A DNA stretch of 11,838 bases from an uncultured Collinsella sp. (GTDB taxonomy: Bacteria > Actinomycetota > Coriobacteriia > Coriobacteriales > Coriobacteriaceae), in NCBI GenBank assembly GCA_958421035.1, contig CATZKS010000068.1, positions 1 to 11,838 of the forward strand, read 5' to 3'. Each line of letters starts with the position of its first letter. Within the stretch, counting starts at the first letter, position 1. Made by a program: the position numbers and the translations under genes. Under the pieces are notes generated by a model. The model worked only from the letters and a program-made list of their open reading frames with translations, was not told the origin of the DNA and searched no databases. This document shows, one piece after another, positions 1 through 6,532 of the stretch.

Positions 1-819
1 GTCGCGCTGGAGGTGCGTCAGGCACCGCTGCCAGGAGCAGCCCGGCAGGACCCTGGAGACGGCGGCGACGAGCCCCGCGTGGGCGTCGGACACCGCGAGC
101 CTCACGCCGCGCAGGCCCCTGTCCCTGAGGGAGCCGAGGAACTCGGACCAGGCGGCCTCGCTCTCGCTGTCGAAGCAGGCGCAGCCGAGGAACTCCTTGT
201 GCCCGGAGGACGACATGCCGATCGCCGTGACGAGCGCGACGCTCGCGTAGCGCCCGCCGGTCCTGCACTTCATGTAGGTCGCGTCGAGCCACACGTAGGG
301 GTGCTCGCCCTCGATCGGCCGGGTCCTGAACGCCTCGGCCTCCTCGTCCAGCCCGGCGCACAGCGCCGACACCTCGGAGCTGGACAGCGACGAGACGCCG
401 AGCTCCTCGGCGACGAGCCCGACCTTGCGGGTGCTCACGCCAGCGACGTACATCTCGCGCACGAGCGCGACCATGGACGCCTCGACGCGCGTGTAGCGCT
501 CGAGTATGCCCTCGGGGAAGTAGGTCCCCTCGCGCAGCTTGGGGACCCGCAGCTCGAGGTCGCCGAGGGAGGTCGACAGGGACCTCTCGCGGTAGCCGTT
601 CCTGCTGTTGACGCGCTCGGGCGACCTGGAGCCGCGGGGCGCGCCGCAGGCCTCCTGCGCCTGGGAGTCCATCAGGGCGTTGACCACGGACTGGATCACC
701 TCCCTGCCGAACTCCCTCAGGTCGTCGCACCGCGAGAACAGCGCGAGCAGGGCCTCGGTCTGGGGCCGGTCGAGGCCGAGCCCCCGGTCCGGCTGGGATA
801 GAATGTCGCTGTGGGCCAT
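1..819 (-). CDS. IS256/Mutator-family transposase, 5' part (cut by window edge)
   Basis: This is a DDE-type transposase that moves an insertion sequence by cut-and-paste or copy-out chemistry. The frame is open from an ATG at 817-819 to base 1 (273 codons), so the C-terminal third lies outside the window; family members are usually about 400 residues. Visible landmarks are the N-terminal helical region with SRNGYRERS-like text (residues 72-80), the first catalytic Asp in the WLDATY motif (D179), the second in the VSDAH motif (D245), and the WQRC..H motif typical of IS256 proteins (W263, C266, H269). The catalytic Glu would lie beyond the edge. The start is supported by an AAAGGAAAG purine stretch just upstream on the minus strand. 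Nothing in the visible part is broken, so the element could be active. It lies downstream of, and in the same direction as, the hydrolase gene. Confidence 0.93.
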   Translation of the reverse strand, partial: MAHSDILSQPDRGLGLDRPQTEALLALFSRCDDLREFGREVIQSVVNALMDSQAQEACGAPRGSRSPERVNSRNGYRERSLSTSLGDLELRVPKLREGTYFPEGILERYTRVEASMVALVREMYVAGVSTRKVGLVAEELGVSSLSSSEVSALCAGLDEEAEAFRTRPIEGEHPYVWLDATYMKCRTGGRYASVALVTAIGMSSSGHKEFLGCACFDSESEAAWSEFLGSLRDRGLRGVRLAVSDAHAGLVAAVSRVLPGCSWQRCLTHLQRD

Positions 820-910
820 CGTCTTTCCTTTCGTCGAATATCTAGGCACTGACGATTCTAGGCGATGGCCCTCCCTTGCTTCTTACACCACGACTCTGCG
901 CGCTACCGCG
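820..910 (-). mobile_element. non-coding end of the IS256-type element (probable terminal repeat)
   Basis: This is the stretch between the transposase start and the neighbouring gene's 3' end. On the minus strand it carries a GTGTAA core about 65 bases upstream of the ATG (plus-strand TTACAC at 883-888). IS256-family terminal repeats commonly contain such a core a little inside the outer end, so the outer boundary is probably near 900-910. The exact end and target duplication cannot be fixed because the other end of the element is outside the window. Part of this stretch (878-909) recurs at 11782-11813. Confidence 0.45.
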
Positions 911-954
911 GTCTGGTCGGCAGTTCCAGATTTTGCCGAATACTTCCGAAAATA

Positions 955-973
955 GGGGGTCAGATAAAGCCCC
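955..973 (-). terminator. weak hairpin after the hydrolase gene
   Basis: On the minus strand a GGGG/CCCC stem with a loop of about 10 nt is followed by TATTTT, 17 bases past the hydrolase stop codon. The stem is only 4 bp, so this is at best a weak rho-independent terminator; transcription may continue toward the transposase. Confidence 0.3.
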
Positions 974-989
974 AGACGTTGCTTTTTGC

Positions 990-1955
990 CTAAAAATACT
1001 CGTCGAGGAAGTTGTTGACTGTGTTCCAGTAGAGCTCGGGGTCAACTTGCGCGCTCTTGGCGTGGGCGGCGCCATGGATGGTGAGCTTTTGCTTGACTTT
1101 GCTGGTGCACGCGTCGTAGTTTTGGTCGAGCATGTCGTACGGCACAAAGGCGTCCTGGTCGCCGTGGATAAACAGCATGGGAACCGTCGCGTGTTTGAGT
1201 TGCTCCACACTGCTCGCCTTATGAAAGTCGTAGCCCGCGCGCACGTTGCACACCAAGTTTGCTACATCGAGCAAGGGAAAGCTGGGCAGGCCGAACACGT
1301 CCTTGAGCTGCAGAGAAAACTCGTCCCAAACACTCGTATAACCACAGTCCTCGATAATGCATTTCACGTTTGCGGGCAGAGATTCTCCCGCCACGTTCAT
1401 AGCGGTTGCTGCACCCATCGACTCGCCAAAGACCAGGATGCGCGCCTCGGGGTCAGCCTGAACGATTTGCTCGATCCATGCGACGATATCGAGGCGCTCG
1501 GGCCAGCCCATGCCGATATAGTCGCCGCCGGAGCGCTCGTGGGCGCGGGCGGCAGGCGCAAGCACGTTCATGCCGCGGTCGTGGAAGCGCTTGGCGTATC
1601 GGGCCATGCCGATGGGCTCGTTGGTATATCCATGCAGGCAGACGGCGTAATCGTGGGTGTTCTCCGAGGCGGCAAAATACCAAGCGGCAAGTTCGGTTCC
1701 GTCATCTGCGGTGAGGCTGCTGCTCTCGCGATTCTCTTTAAACCACGCCCGCGCCTCGGTTTCCTCGGCATCCGGCTGCTCGCCTTCTTTGTCGTTCTTG
1801 CTATCCTGCATCATCTTCATGGTGTAGGGCGCTTGGGGATTCAGGGCAAAGTCAAACAGAAAGTTGCCGGCAAATCCGAGCAGCGCAACGACAACCACCA
1901 GTGCAACGATGCCGGCTATCTTGAGCTTTCGATGGGAACGTGTGTTTTGAGACAT
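990..1955 (-). CDS. membrane-anchored alpha/beta hydrolase (serine aminopeptidase/YqkD-like)
   Basis: A 321-residue alpha/beta-hydrolase-fold protein, probably an esterase, acyl hydrolase or peptidase acting outside the membrane; the substrate cannot be predicted. Residues about 10-34 are a basic start followed by a hydrophobic segment that reads as an uncleaved signal anchor. The hydrolase domain follows from about 75. It shows the oxyanion-hole HGY (H108-Y110), the nucleophile elbow GESMG with S179, the acid D268 in HGDQDAFVP and the base H298 in AAHAKS, so the catalytic triad is complete. The text around residues 137-155 (AHERSGGDYIGMGWPERLD) is typical of the YqkD-like branch. The ATG is preceded by AGGAAAG at a good distance. 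The gene is divergent from trhA and probably transcribed alone from the promoter at 2005-2033. Confidence 0.85.
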   Translation of the reverse strand: MSQNTRSHRKLKIAGIVALVVVVALLGFAGNFLFDFALNPQAPYTMKMMQDSKNDKEGEQPDAEETEARAWFKENRESSSLTADDGTELAAWYFAASENTHDYAVCLHGYTNEPIGMARYAKRFHDRGMNVLAPAARAHERSGGDYIGMGWPERLDIVAWIEQIVQADPEARILVFGESMGAATAMNVAGESLPANVKCIIEDCGYTSVWDEFSLQLKDVFGLPSFPLLDVANLVCNVRAGYDFHKASSVEQLKHATVPMLFIHGDQDAFVPYDMLDQNYDACTSKVKQKLTIHGAAHAKSAQVDPELYWNTVNNFLDEYF

Positions 1956-1975
1956 AAGAAGCTTTCCTATAAGAT

Positions 1976-2034
1976 GTTAATACATCAACATTTAATGCAA
2001 GCGCATTATGGACGTTCGCCGTTGATGCGTCAAC
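1976..2034. promoter_or_regulatory. paired 14-bp palindromes plus a third palindrome at the hydrolase promoter
   Basis: Minus-strand sites GTTGATGTATTAAC (1976-1989) and GTTGACGCATCAAC (2021-2034) are the same near-palindrome with three transition differences (GTTGAYGYATYAAC), centred 45 bp apart. One covers the -35 box; the other lies between the -10 box and the ribosome binding site. Between them, 1993-2008 is a separate palindrome with TAATGC/GCATTA arms over the -10 box. This geometry suits a dimeric repressor that could bind two operators. No candidate regulator gene is in the window. Confidence 0.5.
2005..2033 (-). promoter_or_regulatory. sigma70-type promoter of the hydrolase gene
   Basis: Reading the minus strand, TTGACG (plus 2028-2033) and CATAAT (plus 2005-2010) are separated by exactly 17 bp, a strong match to the consensus. 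The start codon lies about 50 bases downstream of the -10 box. Palindromic sites overlap both boxes. Confidence 0.65.
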
Positions 2035-2060
2035 AGGCAAAGAATGGGTAAACAAAGGGT

Positions 2061-2106
2061 CACGTATGGTGCAAATTTCGCACGTACCTAGACGCTTTGA
2101 TATAGT
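2061..2106 (+). promoter_or_regulatory. probable promoter of the trhA-like gene with repeated CACGTA
   Basis: A TATAGT -10 box at 2101-2106 follows a weak TTCGCA -35 at 2077-2082 with 18-bp spacing. CACGTA occurs twice, at 2061 and 2081, exactly 20 bp (two helical turns) apart. A near-perfect 15-bp palindrome with GTGC/GCAC arms (2069-2083) overlaps the -35 box. A transcription-factor site is likely but unidentified. Confidence 0.45.
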
Positions 2107-2141
2107 GTTGAGAACTCTTTACGTTGGAGGATGTAACCGGC

Positions 2142-2825
2142 ATGTCCGATTCGAGCGACAGTTCTAAGCCGCGACCCAAGACCGCGGCCGTTCCACACTA
2201 CACGGTGGGCGAGGAGATCATGAACTCCGTCACCCACGGTGTCGGCTGCCTGCTGGGCATCGCGGGCCTGGTGCTCCTGATCGTATTCGCTGCCCTGCGC
2301 GGCGGAGGCCCAGCCCATATGGCCGCGGCAATTGTCTATGGCGTCAGCATTATCCTCGAATACCTAGCCTCTACGCTCTACCACGCGATTCAGCCCGCGC
2401 GCGCCAAGCGCGTGTTTCGCATCATCGACCATAGCTGCATCTACCTGCTCATAGCCGGCAGCTATACCCCGTTTTGCCTTATCACGCTCGCAAACGACGG
2501 CGGCCCCGCGCTGTTCTTTGCCGTATGGGCTATTGCCATTGTCGGCATCGCCCTCGAGTGCTTTATGCGCGAGCGTCAACCGCACTGGGTAAGCGGCCTG
2601 GTCTACCTGCTGATGGGCTGGCTCGTTGTCTTTAAGCTGCCCGAACTTGTGTCGCTGCTCAACCCCGTGGCACTTGCCCTGCTCGCCGTCGGCGGCGTGT
2701 GCTACACCGCGGGCGTGCCGTTCTATATCGCCAAAAACGTGCGCTATCTGCACAGCGTGTTTCACCTGTGGGTGCTCGCCGGCAGCATCTTCCAATTCAT
2801 GGCGGTGATCCTCTTCGTAATCTAG
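2142..2825 (+). CDS. trhA: hemolysin III / TrhA family membrane protein (PAQR superfamily)
   Basis: A 227-residue integral membrane protein of the hemolysin III/YqfA/TrhA group, bacterial relatives of progestin and adiponectin receptors. Members affect membrane-lipid homeostasis; the hemolysin name is historical. About seven hydrophobic segments follow a polar N-terminus. The family's metal-site residues are present: H32 in SVTHG, the STLYH motif (S77-H81), DHSCIY with D96 and H97, and the C-terminal H204 and H208 in LHSVFHLWVLAG. The ATG at 2142 is chosen over the in-frame TTG at 2124 because GGAGG (2126-2130) lies 11 bases before the ATG and overlaps the TTG. No clear terminator is seen in the 109 bases before the next gene. 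Confidence 0.92.
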   Translation: MSDSSDSSKPRPKTAAVPHYTVGEEIMNSVTHGVGCLLGIAGLVLLIVFAALRGGGPAHMAAAIVYGVSIILEYLASTLYHAIQPARAKRVFRIIDHSCIYLLIAGSYTPFCLITLANDGGPALFFAVWAIAIVGIALECFMRERQPHWVSGLVYLLMGWLVVFKLPELVSLLNPVALALLAVGGVCYTAGVPFYIAKNVRYLHSVFHLWVLAGSIFQFMAVILFVI

Positions 2826-2934
2826 CGACCATGCCTGCGCACCCGCGTCCCCGTTTGGGCGCCGGCGCAATTGCCATATCCGTCATCAACGTTTTACCCT
2901 GACGCCCGAATCTTGGAGGTTCGAGAAACTCCCG

Positions 2935-4308
2935 ATGGACATAGCCATCTCCCTTATCACCACCCTCGTTTTGACCCTCATCAACGGCTACTTCTCTATG
3001 TCTGAGATGGCTCTCACCACGGCTAAGCGCGCCGTGCTGGAGCACGAGGCCGAGGAAGGCGACAAGCGCGCCGAGCGCGCCATTAAGCTGGCTGCCGATT
3101 CCGACCAGCTGCTGGCCACCATCCAGGTCGCCATCACGCTCGTGGGCTTCGCCTCGTCCGCCGTCGCCTCGACGAGCCTGTCCGACCCGCTTGCCACATG
3201 GCTCATGAGTTTTGGCATCGCGCCGCTCTCCGCCATTGCGCGCGGTCTGGCGCCGGTCATCATCACCGTCGCGGTCGCCTTCGTGTCTATCGTGATCGGC
3301 GAGCTGGTTCCCAAGCGCATTGGACTGGCCAACGCCGAGGGCGTATCCAAGCAGGTCGTGGGCCCGCTGTCGTTTTTCCAAAAGATCGCCCACCCGCTCG
3401 TGTGGCTGACCGGCGCCTGCTCCGATGGCCTGGCCCGCATCCTGCGCATCAAGAGCGCCGACGACCGCCAGAACGTCTCGGAGGAGGAGATCAAGTACAT
3501 GGTCTCGGAGCAGGACGACCTGCTCGACGAGGAAAAGCGCATGATCCACGAGATCTTCGACCTGGGCGACACCGTTGCCCGCGAGGTCATGGTGCCGCGC
3601 GTGGACACTACCATGTGCGAGGACGACGAGACGGTCGCCGACGTGCTGTCCACCATGCGCCAGACCGGCTTTAGCCGCATCCCCGTCTATCACGAGGATC
3701 CCGACAACGTCGCCGGCATCGCGCACATCAAGGACCTGATCCAGCCTTCGCTCGACGGCAAGGGCGACCAGCCCATCGCCGACTTTTTGCGCGACGCCAC
3801 CTTTGTGCCCGACACCAAGGACATCCTGCCGTTGCTGTCCGAGATGCAGACCTCGCACGACCAGATCGTAGTGGTCGTGGACGAGTACGGTGGCACGGCC
3901 GGCATCATCACCATCGAGGACATCGTCGAGGAGATCGTGGGCGAGATCGAGGACGAGTTCGACCCCGACAACAAGTACCTCACGCGCCTTTCGCGCCGCG
4001 AGTGGCTCGTCGATGGGCGTTTTTCGTGCGATGACGCGATTGAGCTTGGTTGGCCGCTCGAGGAAAGCGATGATTATGAGACCATCGCCGGCTGGATTTT
4101 GGAGCTTTGCGACTCGGTACCCGACATCGGAGAGGTGTTTGAGGTCGCGGGGTACAAGTTTAAGGTGCAGTCGATGCGTGGCCAGCGCATCTCGCTCATT
4201 CGCGTGATCGCTCCGGCCGAAACCGATAAGAAGGATTCCGAGCCCTCGGCAGATAAGCCGACGGTGTCGGGTGCGGGCTCTGCGGACCCGCACGACGGCG
4301 ACGAGTAG
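2935..4308 (+). CDS. CNNM/CorC family protein (DUF21 - CBS pair - CorC_HlyC)
   Basis: A 457-residue membrane protein of the CNNM/CorC (HlyC/CorC) family, implicated in Mg2+ transport or efflux and in Mg2+ and cobalt resistance. Domains in order: a DUF21/CNNM transmembrane domain (about 1-175) containing NGYFSMSEMALTTAKR (17-32) and GELVPKR (122-128); an acidic linker helix; a CBS pair (about 210-340) starting with MVPR (219-222) and including VVDEYGGTAGIITIEDIVEE (314-333); a C-terminal CorC_HlyC domain (about 353-426) with DDYETIAGW (379-387); and a disordered polar tail. All are standard for the family and nothing is missing. GGAGG lies 15 bases before the ATG, a longer gap than usual, but no alternative start fits the conserved N-terminus. 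The next gene starts 24 bases after the stop, suggesting cotranscription. Confidence 0.93.
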   Translation: MDIAISLITTLVLTLINGYFSMSEMALTTAKRAVLEHEAEEGDKRAERAIKLAADSDQLLATIQVAITLVGFASSAVASTSLSDPLATWLMSFGIAPLSAIARGLAPVIITVAVAFVSIVIGELVPKRIGLANAEGVSKQVVGPLSFFQKIAHPLVWLTGACSDGLARILRIKSADDRQNVSEEEIKYMVSEQDDLLDEEKRMIHEIFDLGDTVAREVMVPRVDTTMCEDDETVADVLSTMRQTGFSRIPVYHEDPDNVAGIAHIKDLIQPSLDGKGDQPIADFLRDATFVPDTKDILPLLSEMQTSHDQIVVVVDEYGGTAGIITIEDIVEEIVGEIEDEFDPDNKYLTRLSRREWLVDGRFSCDDAIELGWPLEESDDYETIAGWILELCDSVPDIGEVFEVAGYKFKVQSMRGQRISLIRVIAPAETDKKDSEPSADKPTVSGAGSADPHDGDE

Positions 4309-4332
4309 GGCAAGGAAGAGTAGGGGAGAGTT

Positions 4333-5178
4333 ATGGCAGGCCTGTTCAACATCCTTAAGGTCACCGTCAGCGAGGACAAGATCTGCGCGCATGTGCTGGT
4401 GAACCCCGGCATGCCGCTCATGACCTCGGAGGACATCGAAGCCACGGCGCGCGTGTACTACCTGGTGCCCGCGATTGCCAAGCATCTGTGCTTGGGCGAT
4501 TCCGGTCGCGAGTTCCAGGACTGCATGGGCCAGACCGAGCTTTGCCATCTGCTGGAGCACGTGACGGTCGAGCTCATGAACGAGACCGGGCTTGCCGGCA
4601 GCATTTCGTGCGGCCGCACTCGTGTGAGCGAGCACGATGAGCGTGTCTTTGAGGTCGAGCTTTCGTGTCCCGACGACGCGCTGGCCATCGGCGCGCTGTC
4701 TTCGGCGACCTTTATGATGGATTGGGCCTATCTGCATGCCGACCAGCCCGCTCCCGATGTGGACGGTACGGTCGCGGGCCTGCGCAACCTGGTGCTGGGC
4801 ATGCGTGCCGAGGCCGAGGGCAAGGATCCGCACGAGGCCGTCGCCGCCGCGAACGCCGAGGACGAGGCCGGGGACGCGACCGAGGGCGAGGCGCCTGCCG
4901 CGGCTGCCGTCGATCCTGTCGCCGAGGCGCCTGCCGAGGCGGCTTCCGAGCCCGAGTCCGCGGAGCCCCAGGGCGTCCCGAACTTTGACGACGAGCCGCA
5001 GGAGGCAATCGATACCGAGGGCGCGACCGCTGAGAGCCACGAGGCCCCCGCTGCCGTCTACGGTGGCGCGGCGACGGCTCCGGTTGCCCCCACGCACGAG
5101 GGGACGCTGCCGCTCGTTGACGGCGCCGGCGAAGACCCGGCCGCCACGGTGGCCATGCCGGCCGTGCCGCAGGAGTAG
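4333..5178 (+). CDS. stand-alone protein resembling the cyanophycin synthetase N-terminal domain, with disordered tail
   Basis: A 281-residue protein in two parts. Residues about 1-135 form a folded domain whose order of motifs resembles the N-terminal domain of cyanophycin synthetase (CphA): a LVPAIAKHLC segment (44-53), then CHLLEHVTVELM (71-82), then a GRTR motif (94-97) and a beta-rich stretch FEVELSC (106-112). Within it H72-x-x-E75-H76 is an HxxEH motif, the inverted zincin signature reported for a primer-generating hydrolytic site in some CphA N domains. Residues about 160-281 are low-complexity, rich in Ala, Glu and Pro, and probably disordered. The ATP-grasp and Mur-ligase domains of CphA are absent here and in the neighbouring genes. 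GGGGAG precedes the ATG. It probably shares a transcript with the CorC-type gene. The homology was read by eye, so the function is unknown; a cytosolic peptidase or peptide-binding role is possible. Confidence 0.6.
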   Translation: MAGLFNILKVTVSEDKICAHVLVNPGMPLMTSEDIEATARVYYLVPAIAKHLCLGDSGREFQDCMGQTELCHLLEHVTVELMNETGLAGSISCGRTRVSEHDERVFEVELSCPDDALAIGALSSATFMMDWAYLHADQPAPDVDGTVAGLRNLVLGMRAEAEGKDPHEAVAAANAEDEAGDATEGEAPAAAAVDPVAEAPAEAASEPESAEPQGVPNFDDEPQEAIDTEGATAESHEAPAAVYGGAATAPVAPTHEGTLPLVDGAGEDPAATVAMPAVPQE

Positions 5179-5234
5179 GCTCACTCGCTTATCACCATCA
5201 TGTACCTGCGCCTTTACCGTACGCAGATGAGCAA

Positions 5235-5263
5235 GACGGCAAGCGCTGTGCTGCGGGTATAAT
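5235..5263 (+). promoter_or_regulatory. probable promoter of the YtxH/PRC gene pair
   Basis: A perfect TATAAT -10 box lies at 5258-5263. The hexamer 17 bp upstream (GACGGC, 5235-5240) is a poor -35 match, so the promoter may need an activator or another sigma factor. Transcription would begin near 5270, about 45 bases before the first start codon. Confidence 0.5.
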
Positions 5264-5314
5264 GGACAGCATTCAAACGGTGGGCGCCGAGGTGCCCGCA
5301 GGAGAGGAATGAAC

Positions 5315-5704
5315 ATGGGTAAGACTTTCAACTTTATCTCGGGTGCGCTCTTCGGTGCTGCCGCCGGCGCCATCATCGGCGTCGCCCTGGCTCCGCGCTC
5401 GGGCGCCGAGACCCGCGCCATGGCTGCCGATATCGCCAACGACGCCTGGGATAACATGCGCGACACCTACGAGCACGGTGCCGAGGAGGCCCGCGCCGCG
5501 GTCAACGATTTTGGCCCGATGGTCGACGCCAAGACCGATGACCTGCGTGCCAAGGTTGACCTTGCCCGCGAGCGCATGGACCAGCTGCGCGAGCAGCTCA
5601 ACGACGCCATCTCGGGTGGTAACGTGACGCCCGCCGCCGATGTCGTGGTCGAGAACGCCGTCGAGGCCGACACCGAGGCCGCGGAGCCTTCGACCGAGGC
5701 ATAA
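5315..5704 (+). CDS. YtxH domain protein
   Basis: A 129-residue small protein with the YtxH signature near its start: a Gly/Ala-rich hydrophobic helix (about 5-26: GALFGAAAGAIIGVALAPRSG) followed by a charged amphipathic helical region (about 27-95) that is probably coiled coil, and an acidic tail. YtxH proteins are membrane-associated and often general-stress related; their biochemical role is poorly known. The ATG at 5315 is preferred over the ATG at 5309 because AGGAGAGG (5300-5307) sits 7-10 bases before the former and almost touches the latter. The stop overlaps the next gene's start (TAATG). Confidence 0.82.
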   Translation: MGKTFNFISGALFGAAAGAIIGVALAPRSGAETRAMAADIANDAWDNMRDTYEHGAEEARAAVNDFGPMVDAKTDDLRAKVDLARERMDQLREQLNDAISGGNVTPAADVVVENAVEADTEAAEPSTEA

Positions 5705-6459
5705 TGCGCGCTGGGGATTTTGTCGGCGCCAAGATCTATCGCAAGCCTACCGAGGATAAGCGCACCAAAAAAGACGGCACGCCGCGCAGCCCTAAAAAGC
5801 TTGGCAAGATTCACTTTCCGGTCTTTACCCCGGGCGGTACGCGCGTGGTGGGCTTTATGGTTCGCCAGTCCGATATCGCGGGTATGATCGAGCGCCCTGA
5901 TCGATTTGTGGCGCTCGATGCCATTGGCGTCTACGAGGGCGCCATCGCGGTCGACGACGTCAAGGGCACCTACGATGCCGCTGCGGCCAAGCGCCTCGAC
6001 ATCAACCTGGACGATTGCATTATCTGGGTTGGCATGGACGTGCGCACGGAGTCGGGCGATGTCGTGGGCTATTGCTCGGATGTGGAGTTCAAGCCGCGTT
6101 CGGGAATCGTGCAGACGTTCTACGTGACCGCCGGCGCTGCCTCGAGTGCGCTGGTGGGCGACACGCAGATGCCGCCGACGATGCTGCGCGGTTATGCAGA
6201 CGGCGCGATGATCGTTTCGGACGAGGTCAAGTCGCTTGGGTATTCGGGCGGTGCTGCTGCAAAGGCTGCCGAGGCGAGCGTCGCGGTGGGCGATAAGGTC
6301 AAGAAGGGCGCCAAGGTGCTCGATGACAAGGGTTCGGTCGCCGTGGACAAGGGCAGCCGCGCGCTGGGCAAGCAGCTCGGCAAGACGCGCGGTATGTTCA
6401 AGGCCTTTAAGGACGAATATCAAAAGGCGAGCGGGGGCTCGTCGAAAGCTAGCAAATAG
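5704..6459 (+). CDS. PRC-barrel-like domain protein
   Basis: A 251-residue protein, translationally coupled to the YtxH gene by a one-base TAATG overlap. The N-terminal part (about 1-90) reads as a PRC-barrel-like beta domain: G-K-I-HFPVFTPGGTRVVGFMVRQSDI (34-56), followed by alternating beta strands. A second similar region follows at about 100-145 (WVGMDVRTESGDVVGYCSDVEF). The last 60 residues are Lys, Gly, Ala and Ser rich, basic and probably disordered or nucleic-acid or envelope binding. No signal peptide or membrane helix is evident. PRC barrels occur in RNA-processing, photosynthetic and envelope-associated proteins, so the fold does not fix a function. The YtxH coupling suggests the two products act together. 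Confidence 0.7.
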   Translation: MRAGDFVGAKIYRKPTEDKRTKKDGTPRSPKKLGKIHFPVFTPGGTRVVGFMVRQSDIAGMIERPDRFVALDAIGVYEGAIAVDDVKGTYDAAAAKRLDINLDDCIIWVGMDVRTESGDVVGYCSDVEFKPRSGIVQTFYVTAGAASSALVGDTQMPPTMLRGYADGAMIVSDEVKSLGYSGGAAAKAAEASVAVGDKVKKGAKVLDDKGSVAVDKGSRALGKQLGKTRGMFKAFKDEYQKASGGSSKASK

Positions 6460-6481
6460 CGACGTACCAAATGACGGGAGA

Positions 6482-6509
6482 CAAGCCGGAGACCTGTTGC
6501 TCCGGCTTG
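6482..6509 (+). terminator. hairpin between the PRC-barrel and deacetylase-like genes
   Basis: A 10-bp perfect stem (CAAGCCGGAG / CTCCGGCTTG) with an 8-base loop begins 22 bases after the PRC-barrel stop. It is followed by GCTGCGTTT rather than a run of T, so termination is probably partial, and it may act as an mRNA-stabilising or attenuating hairpin with read-through into the next gene. Confidence 0.45.
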
Positions 6510-6532
6510 CTGCGTTTATGGGGGGAGGGCAC

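Noticed and set aside
13..801. Plus-strand open frame of 262 codons
   Set aside because: Antisense to the IS256-type transposase, whose minus-strand frame carries the family motifs; the plus frame has no recognisable domain.
876..2051. Plus-strand open frame of 391 codons
   Set aside because: Runs antisense to the alpha/beta hydrolase, which has a full catalytic triad and a ribosome binding site.
2797..5466. Minus-strand open frame of 889 codons
   Set aside because: A long antisense frame caused by GC-rich codons of the CorC-type and CphA-N-like genes; composition is Arg/Gly/His/Val rich with no domain.
6236..6532. N-terminal extension of the deacetylase-like protein
   Set aside because: The frame is open upstream but overlaps the PRC-barrel gene; the ATG at 6533 has a very strong ribosome binding site and gives a proper basic-then-membrane N-terminus.
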